NCBI RefSeq assembly: GCF_021245725.1
Contig: NZ_JAJGSX010000001.1
Span: 434,001 to 498,000 of the forward strand
Direction: 5' to 3'
DNA: 64,000 nucleotides
Source: Pseudonocardia sp. TRM90224
GTDB lineage: Bacteria > Actinomycetota > Actinomycetes > Mycobacteriales > Pseudonocardiaceae
The notes beneath the pieces were generated by a model that was not told the origin of the DNA, made no database searches, and worked only from the letters and a program-made list of their open reading frames with translations. Shown here in pieces: positions 35,301 to 44,835 of the stretch. How positions within the stretch are numbered: the first letter of the stretch is position 1; each line of letters opens with the position of its first letter. The translations under genes and the position numbers were made by a program.

Positions 35301-35919
35301 CCTCGTCGCCCCAGAACTCGATCCGGACCGGGTGCTCCGCGGTGGGCGGGAAGACGTCGACGATCCCGCCGCGCACCGCGAACTCGCCGCGCGCGGTGAC
35401 CATCTCGACCCGCGTGTACGCCAGCTCGACGAGCCGCACCAGCAGGTCGTCGAAGTCGTGGGTGTCGCCGACCCGCAGCTGGACGGGGTCGAGCGAGCCC
35501 AGCCCCGGCGCGATCGGCTGGATGAGGCTGCGCGCCGCCGTGACGACGACCCGCGGCGGGTTGCCGGAGCTCAGCCGCCGGAAGATCGACAGGCGGCGCC
35601 CCACGGTGTCGGGACGCGGCGAGAGCCGCTCGTGCGGGAGCGTCTCCCAGCTGGGCAGCACGACCACCGCGTCGGCGCCGATCAGCTCGGCCGCCGCCGC
35701 GCCGAGGTCCTCGGCCTCGCGGTCGGTGGCCGTCACCGCCAGTACCGTCCGGCCGTCCGCGAGCCCGGCGGCGAGGAACGGGCGGAGCGCCGACGGGCCC
35801 TCCACGGTGAGCGCCGGCACGTCCGTGCCGAGGCGCGGAAGGGCTCGCGCCGCGTCGAGAACGGCGTCGATGTCGGGGTCGGACAGGGCAGAACTGAGCA
35901 GACCGGAGAGCTTGGCCAC
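32365..35919 (-). CDS. mfd: Transcription-repair coupling factor Mfd
   Basis: An 1184-residue superfamily 2 DNA translocase that displaces stalled RNA polymerase and recruits UvrA. In order: a UvrB-like N-terminal module, an RNA polymerase-interacting domain near residues 480-560 ([18 protein letters not shown]), the helicase core with [18 protein letters not shown] (about 645-662) and [13 protein letters not shown] (about 750), a TRG-like motif [18 protein letters not shown], and a C-terminal TRCF domain. The length is normal. It begins the conserved mfd-to-ppx block. Confidence 0.97.
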   Translation of the reverse strand: MAKLSGLLSSALSDPDIDAVLDAARALPRLGTDVPALTVEGPSALRPFLAAGLADGRTVLAVTATDREAEDLGAAAAELIGADAVVVLPSWETLPHERLSPRPDTVGRRLSIFRRLSSGNPPRVVVTAARSLIQPIAPGLGSLDPVQLRVGDTHDFDDLLVRLVELAYTRVEMVTARGEFAVRGGIVDVFPPTAEHPVRIEFWGDEVSELRLFGVSDQRSVGPVDEVVAPGCRELLLTDPVRERAAQLARDHENNPPLRELLEHLAEGIPAEGMESLIPVLAGGELELLSDLLPADALVLIADPERIRTRSADLVRTGQEFLEASWFAAATGGDAPIDVGASAYRQLGEVLEHSAQSGRPVISLSPLVSGRDDVLAPAVHEVESYRGDTDRALVDMRAHVAAGGTAVLVVGGHGTAQRSLEQLREADVPAVLVDQLTGTPDKGMVTVTCGRITEGFTASATALVVLSEADLTGNRAGLTETRKLATRRRNAVDLVTLKPGDHVVHSQHGIGKFVEMRERTVQGATREYLVLEYASSKRGQPADRLFVPTDSLDEISRYVGGEVPTLNKLGGGDWAKTKGRARKAVRQIAAQLVQLYAARQSAPGHAFGKDTPWQREMEDAFPYTETPDQLAAIEEVKADMERAVPMDRVISGDVGFGKTEIAVRAAFKAVQDGKQVVVLVPTTLLATQHLGTFIDRMRAFPVTVKGLSRFTDAAEARETIEGLAEGTVDVVVGTHRLLQTGVRWKDLGLVIVDEEQRFGVEHKEHITALRTHVDVLTLSATPIPRTLEMSLAGIREMSTITTPPEDRHPTLTYVGAYSDKQVTAAIRRELLRDGQVFYVHNRVSTIDRAAKKIRDLVPEARIAVAHGQMNEDLLERTVNGFWHNEFDVLVCTTIVENGLDISNANTLIVERSDTLGLSQLHQLRGRVGRGRERGYAYFLFPPEHPLTETAHDRLATIAQHSELGAGAAVAMKDLEIRGAGNILGAEQSGHIAGVGFDLYIRLVGEAVAAFRQQAGAGEGEADEALAEVRVDLPIDAHIPHDYVTGERLRLEVYRKIAEAGDEAALDAIVEELSDRYGEPPTPVRNLLAVAAFRQTCRTRGVAEVAVAGSSIRIGPLDLPDSAQLRLKRLHPKALYKPTAKTVQVPRPVEGDRMGGAALRDLDLLAWCTKLLNDLLVPVAAARPR

Positions 35920-36261
35920 GACTAGGGATACCCCTCGCAGAAGCAGGAACGCGCACGCCGAATACGGCCCCCACCCGGGCTACTCCCCCGTGGGGCCGCG
36001 CTCCTCCAGGGTACGCCGCGCAGGTCGCAGGGGTTCCCGAGCCCTGTCGGGGGCCAGCTCCTCGGCTGCTGCGACGACGAGAGCTCGCCCCCGGCGCGCC
36101 GCAGGTCGGGGGAAGGGCAGGAAAGCCACTTTCCTGCCCTGTGAGGGCCGGAAAGTGGCTTTGCTGCCCTCGGGGGCGCGGCGCCAACAGAGCGCGCCGC
36201 GGAGCTGCGTGGTCCTTCCGGGGGTGGCCCGGGGGCCGCACATACCGGCACGATCACCGCC
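35920..36261. other. Intergenic region between mfd and DUF574 gene 1
   Basis: This 342-bp divergent spacer holds the promoters of mfd and of the methyltransferase gene and repeat B5 at 36114-36171. Apart from B5 I see no further palindrome and no credible gene. The open frames here encode only repeat-derived or Arg/Pro-rich sequence. Confidence 0.6.
36114..36171. repeat. Family B palindromic repeat (B5, inverted halves)
   Basis: The left half is a perfect CAGGAAAGCCACTTTCCTG and the right half inverted with two changes (CCGGAAAG, TTTGCTG). The spacer is CCCTGTGAGGG. It lies between two divergent 5' ends (mfd and DUF574), so this copy is not at a gene 3' end. Confidence 0.85.
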
Positions 36262-37065
36262 ATGTCCGATCTCGCCAAGCTGCCCGAGGTCAACCCCGAC
36301 GTCCCGAACGCCGCCAGGATGTACGACTACTTCCTCGGCGGCTCGCACAACTTCGCCGCCGACCGGGCCGCCGCCGACAAGACGGAGGCGGTGCTCCCGT
36401 GGGTGCGCCAGGCGGTGCACGCCAACCGCGAGTTCCTCGCCCGCGCGGTGCGGTTCTGCCTCGCGGAGGGCGTCGACCAGTTCCTCGACCTCGGCTCCGG
36501 CATCCCGACGGTCGGCAACGTGCACGAGGTGGCGCGGGCCATCGAGCCGAACGCGCGGGTCGCCTACGTCGACAACGAGCCCGTCACGGTCGCGTCGGCG
36601 GCCGCGCTGCTCGCCGACGACCCGCTCAGCACGATCACCGCCGCCGACATGCGCGACCCGCAGGCGGTGTTCAACGCGCCGGGCGTGCGCGACCTGCTCG
36701 ACCTCAGCCGGCCCGTCGGGCTGCTCACCGTCGCGGTCCTGCACTTCGTCCCCGACGACGAGGACCCGTGGCAGATCGTCCGCGACTACCGGGCCGACCT
36801 CGTGCCCGGCAGCTTCCACGCGCTGAGCCACGCGACCGCCGACTTCGACCCCGAGGAGGCCGCGGCGACGGAGGCCATCTACCGGCGCACCGCCAACCCG
36901 ATCCACTCCCGCACCGCGGGGAGCATCGCCCAGCTGCTCGACGGCACCGACCTGGTCGAGCCCGGGCTCGTGGACGCCCGGCTCTGGCGCGCGCCCGAGG
37001 ACACGGACCCGGCGGCGCAGCGCCGCGGGTTCATCGCCGGCATCGGCCGCATCCGCGAGCCGTGA
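36262..37065 (+). CDS. DUF574 (PF04672) SAM-dependent methyltransferase 1
   Basis: A 267-residue protein of the actinobacterial DUF574 family, predicted SAM-dependent methyltransferases. It has the family opening NAARMYDYFLGGSHNFAADR, the SAM-binding motif FLDLGSGIPTVGNVHEVA (about 74-91) and acidic loop AYVDNEPVTVASA, then DLSRPVGLLTVAVLHFVPD. No substrate is known for the family. A close paralogue follows at 37186, about two thirds identical by eye, indicating tandem duplication. Palindrome C separates them. Confidence 0.9.
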   Translation: MSDLAKLPEVNPDVPNAARMYDYFLGGSHNFAADRAAADKTEAVLPWVRQAVHANREFLARAVRFCLAEGVDQFLDLGSGIPTVGNVHEVARAIEPNARVAYVDNEPVTVASAAALLADDPLSTITAADMRDPQAVFNAPGVRDLLDLSRPVGLLTVAVLHFVPDDEDPWQIVRDYRADLVPGSFHALSHATADFDPEEAAATEAIYRRTANPIHSRTAGSIAQLLDGTDLVEPGLVDARLWRAPEDTDPAAQRRGFIAGIGRIREP

Positions 37066-37067
37066 CC

Positions 37068-37128
37068 GTCGACAACGACGTTTTGGCTGTTTCCGCGGCC
37101 GAAAAACAGCCATAACGTCGTTGTCGAC
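37068..37128. repeat. Palindrome C between the DUF574 paralogues
   Basis: The outer stem GTCGACAACGACG pairs exactly with CGTCGTTGTCGAC, and the inner arms GGCTGTTT and AAACAGCC pair around a short loop, with TTTT against ATA between them. It begins three bases after the first stop codon. It has the layout of a family A element (GACGTTTTGG in place of CACCGTTTTG) but a different sequence. Confidence 0.8.
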
Positions 37129-37185
37129 GCGTTCCGCCCATGTGCGGCAGGATCGGCCGATGACCACTCGCGCAGGTCGCGCCTC

Positions 37186-37980
37186 GTGACCGACCTCTCC
37201 GCACTGTCACAGGTGGACCCCGACCGCCCCAACGCCGCCCGCATGTACGACTACTACCTCGGCGGCTCGCACAACTTCGCCGCCGATCGCGCCGCCGCCG
37301 AGCTGGCCATCGCGGCCGCCCCCTGGATCCGGAAGGCCACGCACGACAACCGCGCCTTCCTCTCCCGCGCCGTCCGGTACTGCATCGGCGAGGGCGTCGA
37401 CCAGTTCCTCGACCTCGGCTCGGGCATCCCGACGGTCGGGAACGTCCACGAGGTCGCGCAGGCGATGGAGCCGGACGCGCGGGTCGCCTACGTCGACAAC
37501 GAGCCCGTCACGGTCGCGTCGGCGCAGGCCCTGCTCGGTGGTCTCGCCAACTGCACCATCACCGCTGCGGACGTCCGCGACCCCGACGCCGTCTTCAATG
37601 CGCCGGGCGTCCGCGACCTGCTCGACCTCAGCCGCCCGGTCGCGCTGCTCACGATCGCGGTGCTGCACTTCGTCAGCGACGAAGAGGACCCGCTGGCGCT
37701 GGTCGCCGACTACCGCAGCCGCCTCGTCCCCGGCAGCATCCACGTGCTGAGCCACGGGACCTCCGAGTTCGATCCCGACATCGCGGCCGGGACGGAAGGC
37801 ATCTACCGCAACACGGCCAACCCGGTCCACATGAGGTCGGTGGCCGCCATCACCGCGCTCCTCGACGGGACCGAGCTGGTGGAGCCCGGGATCGTGGACG
37901 CGAGCATGTGGCGCGCCGACGAGGGGCAGATCCCGCCCGAGCGACGCGGCCTCGTCGTCGGCGTCGGCCGCGTCAACTGA
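37186..37980 (+). CDS. DUF574 (PF04672) SAM-dependent methyltransferase 2
   Basis: A 264-residue paralogue of the preceding gene, with the same NAARMYDYYLGGSHNFAADR opening, SAM motif FLDLGSGIPTVGNVHEVA and AYVDNEPVTVASA loop. The sequence differs mainly in residues 40-60 and in the C-terminal third, so the two may differ in substrate. The start is GTG. It ends four bases before repeat A7, which separates it from the convergent ABC permease gene. Confidence 0.9.
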   Translation: MTDLSALSQVDPDRPNAARMYDYYLGGSHNFAADRAAAELAIAAAPWIRKATHDNRAFLSRAVRYCIGEGVDQFLDLGSGIPTVGNVHEVAQAMEPDARVAYVDNEPVTVASAQALLGGLANCTITAADVRDPDAVFNAPGVRDLLDLSRPVALLTIAVLHFVSDEEDPLALVADYRSRLVPGSIHVLSHGTSEFDPDIAAGTEGIYRNTANPVHMRSVAAITALLDGTELVEPGIVDASMWRADEGQIPPERRGLVVGVGRVN

Positions 37981-37983
37981 CCG

Positions 37984-38052
37984 AACTTCCCCACCGTTTT
38001 GTGCACTTGCGCGCCTGTGGAGCGCGCAGATGCACAAAACGGTGGGGAAGTT
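37984..38052. repeat. Family A palindromic repeat (A7, CGCG subtype)
   Basis: The inner arms are TGCACTTGCGCG and the complement of TGCATCTGCGCG, the only copy with the TGCA module on both sides. It starts four bases after the DUF574 gene 2 stop, in a convergent space. Confidence 0.85.
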
Positions 38053-38069
38053 CGTGGGCCGTTAGCCCG

Positions 38070-38819
38070 TCAGGCGTCGCGGCGGTTCGCCGTGACGATC
38101 GCGACGACGAGCAGACCCCCGGCGAGAGCCGCGACGTACGCGAGCGAGGCCCACGGCGTGAGCGCCATGACCCCGACCTCCTCCTCGACGTCGGCCGAGC
38201 CGCCCGCCAGGAAGTTCATGATGTTGGTGAAGGGCAGCCACTGGTAGATGAGGGGCCCGACGTCCGGGATCACCCGGATCAGGTTCTCCACCAGCAACGT
38301 CCAGACCAGCAGCAGCGCCACCGCGCCCGCGGTCTGCCGGACGAGGATCCCGACCGCGACGGCCAGCACTGCAGCCACGAGGAACGCCGGCCCGGCCCCC
38401 GCGATCGCACGCCACTGCGCGTCGGTGGTCAGTGCCAGCGCCGGGTCGGGACGCAGCAGCGCCATCATCGCCCACCCGCCGAACGCCGAGACCAGCCCGG
38501 CGATCGTCGCGACGATCCCGACCACGGCGGTCTTGGCCAGCAACGCGGCGGTCCGGTTCGGCACGGCCTGGAACGTCGTGCGGATCGTCGAGAAGCGGTA
38601 CTCCGTCGTCACCGACACCGTCGCCATGACCATCACGACGACCATCCCGAACTGCAGGAACTGCGAGGTGACCCAGGTCGGGATCGGCCCGATGTCGGCC
38701 GGGGCGCTCGCTGCGAGCAGCGCCATCCCACCGACGACGAGCGCGATGGCGACCGCGGTGCACCACCACGGCGAGCGGGTCGAGAAGAGCTTGATGCGTT
38801 CGGCTGCGAGGAGGTTCAT
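38070..38819 (-). CDS. ABC-2 type transporter permease
   Basis: A 249-residue membrane protein with about six hydrophobic segments. It opens with LLAAERIKLFSTRSPWW, the usual start of ABC-2 export permeases, and continues with EYRFSTIRTTFQAVPNRTAAL, the cytoplasmic coupling region of this group. The start overlaps the stop of the ATPase gene (ATGA). With that gene it forms a two-component exporter. The substrate is unknown; related pairs export antibiotics or lipids. Confidence 0.88.
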   Translation of the reverse strand: MNLLAAERIKLFSTRSPWWCTAVAIALVVGGMALLAASAPADIGPIPTWVTSQFLQFGMVVVMVMATVSVTTEYRFSTIRTTFQAVPNRTAALLAKTAVVGIVATIAGLVSAFGGWAMMALLRPDPALALTTDAQWRAIAGAGPAFLVAAVLAVAVGILVRQTAGAVALLLVWTLLVENLIRVIPDVGPLIYQWLPFTNIMNFLAGGSADVEEEVGVMALTPWASLAYVAALAGGLLVVAIVTANRRDA

Positions 38820-39730
38820 GCCGTCGCTCCCGTGACGTACTCGACGTCCTGCTTCGTGATCTCCATGAACGCTTCCTCCAGCGAGCTGCCGCGCCGCGAC
38901 AGCTCGTGCAGCACCAGCCCGTTCGCGGCCGCGATCTCCCCGACGTGCTCCGTCGACGAGCCGCTGACGTGCAGCGCGGCCTCGGCGGGCACGTCGACGA
39001 CGGCCAACCCCGCCTGCCGCAGCACATCGGCGAGTTCACCGAGGTGCGGCCCGCGCACCTGCACGACGGCGCCGCTCGCGCTGTCGGCGAACTCCGCCGT
39101 CGGGCCCTGCGAGATCAGCCGCCCGCGCCCGATCACCACCAGGTCGGTCGCGGTCAGCGCCATCTCGGAGAGCAGGTGGCTGGAGACGAACACCGTGCGC
39201 CCTTCGCGGGCGAGCTGCTGCATGAACCGGCGGATCCAGTGGATCCCCTCCGGGTCGAGCCCGTTCACCGGCTCGTCGAACAGCAGCACCTCGGGGTCGC
39301 CGAGCAGCGCGCCGGCGATGCCGAGCCGCTGCGACATCCCCAGCGAGTACGTCCCGGCGCGCTGGCGCGCGACGGCCGTGAGCCCGACGATGTCGAGCAC
39401 CTCGTCGACCCGCGCTTCCGGCAGCCGGTTGGTGCGCGCCATCCACCGCAGCTGGGAGCGGGCCGACCGGTTCGGGTGCACCCACTTCGCGTCCAGCAGC
39501 GCGCCGACGGTGCGCAGCGGGTGCGTCAGCTCCCGGTAGAGCTTGCCGCCGATCCGGACCTCGCCGGCCGTCGGGCGGTCGAGCCCCAGGATCATCCGCA
39601 TCGTCGTCGACTTGCCGGCGCCGTTCGGCCCGAGGAAGCCGGTGACGGTCCCCGACCGCACGCTGAACGACAGGTCGTCGACGGCGAGCGTCGCGCCGTA
39701 CCGCTTGGTGAGCCCCACCGACTCGATCAT
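38816..39730 (-). CDS. ABC transporter ATP-binding protein (drug-export type)
   Basis: A 304-residue ATPase with Walker A GPNGAGKST (34-42), the signature YSLGMSQRLGIA (about 133), Walker B EVLLFDEPVNGLD and the H-loop VSSHLLSEM. A C-terminal extension of about 80 residues is typical of DrrA/NodI-type export ATPases. The ATG at 39730 starts directly at the conserved MIESVGLTKRYG; upstream in-frame codons lack homology. It is first in a two-gene operon with the permease. Confidence 0.9.
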   Translation of the reverse strand: MIESVGLTKRYGATLAVDDLSFSVRSGTVTGFLGPNGAGKSTTMRMILGLDRPTAGEVRIGGKLYRELTHPLRTVGALLDAKWVHPNRSARSQLRWMARTNRLPEARVDEVLDIVGLTAVARQRAGTYSLGMSQRLGIAGALLGDPEVLLFDEPVNGLDPEGIHWIRRFMQQLAREGRTVFVSSHLLSEMALTATDLVVIGRGRLISQGPTAEFADSASGAVVQVRGPHLGELADVLRQAGLAVVDVPAEAALHVSGSSTEHVGEIAAANGLVLHELSRRGSSLEEAFMEITKQDVEYVTGATA

Positions 39731-39824
39731 GTTTGTCCCCCTTCGACCGGACCGGAACACAGCCAATCGCAGGGGGACGCCCGTCGGATCAGGGATCGCC
39801 CGGGGACGGACCCCGGGGTGCGCG

Positions 39825-42800
39825 TCACGGGCGTGGGGGCAGCTCCGGCTTCCGGCGGGTCGGCCGCGTGGCCGGGTCGGGCGGTGCGACGGCCGGGCGC
39901 TGCTCCAGCGCCTCCAGCGCCATCGCGACGGCCCGCTCCAGCTGCGGGTCGCGATCCGCGGCCCAGTCCTGCGGCAGGATCACGACCTCGACGTCCGGCT
40001 CGACGCCGCGGTTCTCGACCTCCCAGCCGGTGTCGTCGAACCAGAACGCGTAGCGCGGCTGCGTGACGCGGGTGCGGTCGACGAGCGCGTACCGGCTGTC
40101 GATCCCGATCACGCCGCCCCACGTCCGGGTGCCGACGACGGGCGCGATGCCCATCCGCTTGATCGCCGCGGTGACGATGTCGCCGTCGGAGCCGGAGAGC
40201 TCGTCGGCCAGCGCGACGATCGGGCCGCGCGGCGCGTCCTCCGGGTACGTGACGGGTCCGCGGTGCCGGATGACCTCCCAGCCGATGACCTTGCGGGCGA
40301 GCTTCTCGACCACGAGCTGCGACGTGTGGCCGCCGCCGTTGCCCCTGACGTCGAGGATCAGCCCGTCGCGCGAGATCTCCCGGCTCAGGTCGCGGTGCAG
40401 CTGCGCCCACCCGGGCGCCATCATGTCCGGGACGTGCAGGTAGCCGAGCCGCCCGCCGGAGAGCTCCGCGACGGCGGCGCGGCGGCCGCTGACCCAGTCC
40501 TGGTAGCGCAGCGCGGCGTCGGAGTCGAGCGGTCGGACGACCACGCGGCGAACCTCCCCCGCCCCTTCGCGGTCGGGTCCGGTGCGCACGGTCAGCTCCA
40601 CCAGCTCACCGGCCAGCGAGACGAGCAGGGGCGCGGGCCCCCACGCGGGGTCGAGCGGGCGCCCACCGACCTCGAGGATCACGTCGCCGGCCCGCACGTC
40701 GACACCGGGGCTGGCCAGCGGGCTGCGCGCGGCGGGGGCGGACGTCTCCGGCGGCAGCACGCGGACCACCCGCCAGCCGCCGTCCGGCGCCGGTTCGAGA
40801 TCGGCGCCGAGCAGCCCCGGCACCCCCGAGCGGTTCTCGCCGCCGGGCGGGGTGACGTATGCGTGTGACGTCCCGAGCTCGCCCTGCAGCTCCCAGAGCA
40901 GGTCGACGAGGTCGTCGTGGCTGCCGACGGCGTCCACCAGCGGCCGGTAGCGGTCCATCTCCGCGGTCCAGTCGACGTCGGCCATGTCGTCGACCCAGAA
41001 GTGGTCGCGCATCAATCGTCCGGCCTCGTCGAACATCTGGCGCCACTCGGCGGCGGGGTCGACGGTGACGACGATGCGGTCCGTGTCGATCTCGTACTCG
41101 TCGGCGCCGCCGTCCGATGCGCTGTCGGCCGAGGTGCTCGACCCCGACCGGTCGGTGCGCAGCACCTTGAGCGTGTTGTGGTCGCGCACGACGAGCCGTG
41201 TGCCGTCGCCGCTGACGGCGAACGACGAGATCGGATCGGCGATGACGTCGAGCTTGCGCCGGTGCAGGTCGAACCGCTCCAGGACGGGCCGCTCCGCCTT
41301 CTCCTCCGTGCCGGCCCGCCCGTCGCCGAGCACACCCGCGACCGGGAGGCGGTACCAGAGCAGGCAGTCCTTCGCCGCTCGCATGCCGTTGTAGCGGGCC
41401 TCCGGGACCGGCATCGGGACCACCCGTTCGGCCAGCCCCTCGACGTCGACCACCACCTCCGGCGGCGCGTCGTCGTCCTTGGCCGCGACCTTCTCGGCGA
41501 CGGCCTTGGTGTGCTCGTCGCCCTCCGCCGACGGGTCGGCCGGGTCGGGGGCCGGGGGGTCGGTCGGGGCCTCGTCGGCGGTGGAGACGGGGCGGCCGTC
41601 GGGGCTCGCGCCGAAGGGCGACGGCGTGCGCGCCATGAGCGGCACGAGGAACGGCCGCCACGACGCCGGGAAGGTCAGGTCGAACGAGTGCTCGTCGTAG
41701 ATCGGGTCGAAGCTGCGCCGCGAGAGGAACGCGAGGTACTTCCCGTCGGAGGTGAAGACCGGGTTGGCGTCGGTGAACCGCGGCTCGGTGACCTGCACCA
41801 ACGTGCCGTCCGACAGCCTGGCGAGCACCACCCTCGTCAGCCCCGCCTCGACCGTCTCGCAGAACGCCAGCCACGCGCTGTCCGGCGACCACGAGACGTC
41901 CGCGACCACGCCGTCGGCGCCGCGGAGCAGCTCCCGCAGCTCGCCCGACTCGGTGTCGAGCACGAGCAGCCTGCCGTCGTGCGTAGTCAGCGCGATGGCG
42001 GAGCCGTCGGGAGCGGCCTCCAGCTCCAGCACCCTGCCGAGCTCACCGCTGCCGTACCTGGCGGGCGGCTGGGCGTCCGTCGCGAGCGGGTCGATCGGCG
42101 CGATGCAGACGGCCTCCTCGCCCTCGACGTCGTCGACCCAGAGCGCGCGGTCGGCGCCGAGCGGCCCGGCGAGCCGCGCCCGCGCGCCGGGCTGGGCGAG
42201 CAGCGTGCGCGCGGGGCCATCGCGGTGGGTGAGGCGGTGGACGGTGCCACGCACCACGGCGACGCTGGTGCGGCCGGTCCGGTCGGGCCGCACCGAGCTG
42301 AGCCACCCCGCTGTGTGCAGTCGGTACGGGTCGCGGTCGGTGCGCGGCCCGCCGAGCCGGACGTCGATGCGGCGCGGCTGCGATGCCCCGTCCAGCGAGT
42401 CGACGATCCACAGCTCGCCCGCCGACTCGAAGACCACCCGCTCGCCGTCGGTCGAGGCGTGCCGGACGTAGAACGGGGGCGCGCTGTCGCCTCCGTGGTC
42501 GGTGTGGCGGCGCAGCCCGCTGCCGTCGAGGCCGAGCGAGTAGAGGTTGCCCCAGCCCTCGTGGTCGGAGAGGAAGGCGATCCGCTGCTCGAGGCCAGAA
42601 CCGATGAGCATCGGCGCCGCCAGGTTGCCGTCGAGCTCGTCGGCGACCCGCACGAACTCGCCCGATCCGGAGCGGTCGACGTAGAGCTTGCCGGCCGTGC
42701 CGCCGCGGTACCGCTTCCACCAGGCCATCTCGCGCGACATGAGCGACGTCGCCAGCAAGGTCGTGCCGTCGGCCGCGATCGTGACGTCGGAGAGCGGACC

Positions 42801-43193
42801 GAACGGCAGCCGCCGCGGGGTGCCGCCCTCGGCGGGGATCGCGTGCGCCCACGTCCGGCGCGGCGACGCCTGCCCGGCGGCGCTCATGGCCAGCACATCC
42901 CCGTCCGGGGTCCACCCCAGCCCGAGGCCGCGCGCGTCGCCCCAGTAGGTGAGCCTGCGTGCCGAGCCGCCGTCGACGTCGGCCACGAACACCTCGTTGG
43001 CGCCCTCACGGGTCGACGTCCACGCCACCTGCGAGCCGTCGGGAGCGATCCGGGGCCTGGCGACGGGAACGTCGTCCGCGGTCAGCCGGTACGCGCGGCC
43101 GCCGTCGAGCGGCGCGCTCCAGACGTCGTCCTCGGCGACGAAGACCAGCGTGTCGCCGTGCAGGTGCGGGAAGCGTAGGTAACTGCGGGGCAT
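39825..43193 (-). CDS. Tricorn-type protease (S41 family)
   Basis: An 1122-residue protein with the tricorn layout. The N-terminal beta-propeller (about 1-500) has WD40/TolB-like repeats such as PRIAPDGSQVAWTSTREG. An acidic low-complexity insert with Pro/Asp/Ala (about 520-560) follows, then a second propeller remnant, a tricorn core C1, a PDZ domain (about 800-880) and a C-terminal S41 protease domain with DVRGNGGGHTSQ and ALADELSGSDGDIV, whose Ser (about 996) is the likely nucleophile. Tricorn proteins trim peptides made by the proteasome, which fits an actinomycete. Confidence 0.9.
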   Translation of the reverse strand: MPRSYLRFPHLHGDTLVFVAEDDVWSAPLDGGRAYRLTADDVPVARPRIAPDGSQVAWTSTREGANEVFVADVDGGSARRLTYWGDARGLGLGWTPDGDVLAMSAAGQASPRRTWAHAIPAEGGTPRRLPFGPLSDVTIAADGTTLLATSLMSREMAWWKRYRGGTAGKLYVDRSGSGEFVRVADELDGNLAAPMLIGSGLEQRIAFLSDHEGWGNLYSLGLDGSGLRRHTDHGGDSAPPFYVRHASTDGERVVFESAGELWIVDSLDGASQPRRIDVRLGGPRTDRDPYRLHTAGWLSSVRPDRTGRTSVAVVRGTVHRLTHRDGPARTLLAQPGARARLAGPLGADRALWVDDVEGEEAVCIAPIDPLATDAQPPARYGSGELGRVLELEAAPDGSAIALTTHDGRLLVLDTESGELRELLRGADGVVADVSWSPDSAWLAFCETVEAGLTRVVLARLSDGTLVQVTEPRFTDANPVFTSDGKYLAFLSRRSFDPIYDEHSFDLTFPASWRPFLVPLMARTPSPFGASPDGRPVSTADEAPTDPPAPDPADPSAEGDEHTKAVAEKVAAKDDDAPPEVVVDVEGLAERVVPMPVPEARYNGMRAAKDCLLWYRLPVAGVLGDGRAGTEEKAERPVLERFDLHRRKLDVIADPISSFAVSGDGTRLVVRDHNTLKVLRTDRSGSSTSADSASDGGADEYEIDTDRIVVTVDPAAEWRQMFDEAGRLMRDHFWVDDMADVDWTAEMDRYRPLVDAVGSHDDLVDLLWELQGELGTSHAYVTPPGGENRSGVPGLLGADLEPAPDGGWRVVRVLPPETSAPAARSPLASPGVDVRAGDVILEVGGRPLDPAWGPAPLLVSLAGELVELTVRTGPDREGAGEVRRVVVRPLDSDAALRYQDWVSGRRAAVAELSGGRLGYLHVPDMMAPGWAQLHRDLSREISRDGLILDVRGNGGGHTSQLVVEKLARKVIGWEVIRHRGPVTYPEDAPRGPIVALADELSGSDGDIVTAAIKRMGIAPVVGTRTWGGVIGIDSRYALVDRTRVTQPRYAFWFDDTGWEVENRGVEPDVEVVILPQDWAADRDPQLERAVAMALEALEQRPAVAPPDPATRPTRRKPELPPRP

Positions 43194-43269
43194 CGGAAGA
43201 CCCTAATGGGGCTCGTCGACGACACGCCCTCATACGGTGTGCTCACCCGGACGGCGGCAGGATGGTGGT

Positions 43270-44517
43270 ATGCCACCACCGCGTTCAGCACGTGATCGGC
43301 GGGTCGGGCTGGCTGCGATCGCCGCGGCCGTCGTCGGACTGGCCGGGTGCGCCGCCGAACCACCTGCGCGCAGCGAGGGCGCCCCGGCGCCCGAGCCGGC
43401 TCCCACGACGACCGCGCAGGCCGCTCCCCGCACAGGCACCCCCGAACTGCGTGTCGAGGTCGTCGCCGATGGGCTCGAACACGTGTGGGACGCCGGGTTC
43501 CTGCCCGATGGCCGGGTGCTGATCACCGAGCGGCCGGGCCGGATCTCGCTGCTCTCCAGCGCCCAGCCCGGTGCGACCGTCACGCCGGTCACCGCCGACC
43601 TCGCCGACGTGTACGTGCGCGGCGAGGGCGGCCTGATGGGTCTGGTCGTGCACCCCGACTTCGCGCAGTCGCGGCGGTTCACGACCTGCCAGACGCACGC
43701 CGAGGCCGGCACCGCCACCGACATCCGCCTGGTGACGTGGGAGCTGGCGGCCGACGGCGCGTCGGCACGACGGGTGGCCGACCCGCTGCTCGCCGGATTG
43801 CCGATCAACTCCTCCGGCCGGCACTCCGGGTGCCGTCCGACGCTCGCGGCCGACGGCGCGCTGCTTGTCGGGACGGGTGACACCGCCCGCGGCGGCATCC
43901 CGCAAGACCTGACGTCGCTCGGCGGGAAGGTGCTGCGCATCGACCTCGCGACCGGCGGACCCGCACCCGGCAACCCGTTCGCGAACGTCGAGAACCCCGC
44001 GCAACGGCTGGTCTGGACGTTCGGGCACCGCAACGTGCAGGGCGTCGCGATCGACGCGAACGGGCAGGCGTACTCGGCGGAGCACGGTCCGAGCACCGAC
44101 GACGAGGTCAACCGGCTGCGCGCCGGCGGCAACTACGGCTGGGACCCGTCACAAGGCGGCACGGTCGGCGGCTACGACGAGTCGGTGCCGATGACCGACC
44201 TCGAACGCTTCCCCGATGCCGTCCCCGCGGCGTGGCGGTCGGGCAGCCCGGTCGAGGCCATCGCAGGCACGGCGTTCCTGCGCGGGCCGCAGTGGGGCGA
44301 CCTCGACGGCACGCTCGCCGTCGCCGCCCTGCGCGGCCAGAAGCTGCTGCTCATGCGGATCGGGCCCGACGGGAACGTCGCGGAGGCGACCGAACCCGCG
44401 CAGCTGAACGACACGCAGGGCCGGCTGCGCGCGGTGCGACTGGCGCCCGACGGGGCCCTGATCGTCACGACCTCGAACGGGACCTCCGACAAGGTGCTGC
44501 GGGTGACGCCCGTCTAG
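43270..44517 (+). CDS. PQQ-dependent sugar dehydrogenase, lipoprotein
   Basis: A 415-residue soluble-type quinoprotein of the glucose/sorbosone dehydrogenase family. The signal peptide ends with GLAGC (Cys near residue 24), a Pro/Thr/Ala linker follows, then a six-bladed propeller with LEHVWDAGFLPDGRVLITERPG, VHPDFAQSRRF, NSSGRHSGCRP, GHRNVQGVAIDANGQAYSAEHG and NYGWDP. It oxidises sugars outside the membrane with PQQ as cofactor; PQQ supply genes are not in this window. It is divergent from the tricorn gene, with a 76-bp spacer. Confidence 0.88.
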   Translation: MPPPRSARDRRVGLAAIAAAVVGLAGCAAEPPARSEGAPAPEPAPTTTAQAAPRTGTPELRVEVVADGLEHVWDAGFLPDGRVLITERPGRISLLSSAQPGATVTPVTADLADVYVRGEGGLMGLVVHPDFAQSRRFTTCQTHAEAGTATDIRLVTWELAADGASARRVADPLLAGLPINSSGRHSGCRPTLAADGALLVGTGDTARGGIPQDLTSLGGKVLRIDLATGGPAPGNPFANVENPAQRLVWTFGHRNVQGVAIDANGQAYSAEHGPSTDDEVNRLRAGGNYGWDPSQGGTVGGYDESVPMTDLERFPDAVPAAWRSGSPVEAIAGTAFLRGPQWGDLDGTLAVAALRGQKLLLMRIGPDGNVAEATEPAQLNDTQGRLRAVRLAPDGALIVTTSNGTSDKVLRVTPV

Positions 44518-44523
44518 CGCGCT

Positions 44524-44799
44524 CTAGGCGGGGCGCCCGTAGCGCTCGGCGGCGCGTTCGCGCGCCTTCGCCGCCTCGACCTCGCGGTCCTTCGGCGGCG
44601 CCGAAGTCACGAGCTCGTCGAGCAGCTGCCGGGTGACCTCCGCGACGGCCTCGACGGCACGCGCGAACGCCTCCTCGTTGGCCTGCGACGGCTTGGTGGA
44701 GCCGCTGACCTTGCGGACGTACTGCAGCGCTGCGCTGTGCACCTCGTCGTGCGTGGCGGGCGGCTCGAAGTTGTGGAGCGTGCGAATGTTCCGGCACAT
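44524..44799 (-). CDS. DUF2277 family protein
   Basis: A 91-residue protein of the DUF2277 family, recognised from the opening MCRNIRTLHNFEPPATHDEV and the central AALQYVRKVSG. The rest is helical and charged (DREVEAAKARERAAERYG). The ATG at 44799 is chosen because all conserved sequence begins there. The function is unknown. It lies 36 bp downstream of the PIG-L gene's end on the same strand pair and is convergent with the quinoprotein dehydrogenase gene. Confidence 0.88.
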   Translation of the reverse strand: MCRNIRTLHNFEPPATHDEVHSAALQYVRKVSGSTKPSQANEEAFARAVEAVAEVTRQLLDELVTSAPPKDREVEAAKARERAAERYGRPA

Positions 44800-44835
44800 G
44801 CCGCCCACGGTAGCCGCCGCCACCGACGGGCGCCC

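Noticed and set aside
31912..35925. A 1337-codon plus-strand open frame antisense to mfd
   Set aside because: The sequence is low-complexity and has no family features, while mfd on the other strand is complete with all motifs.
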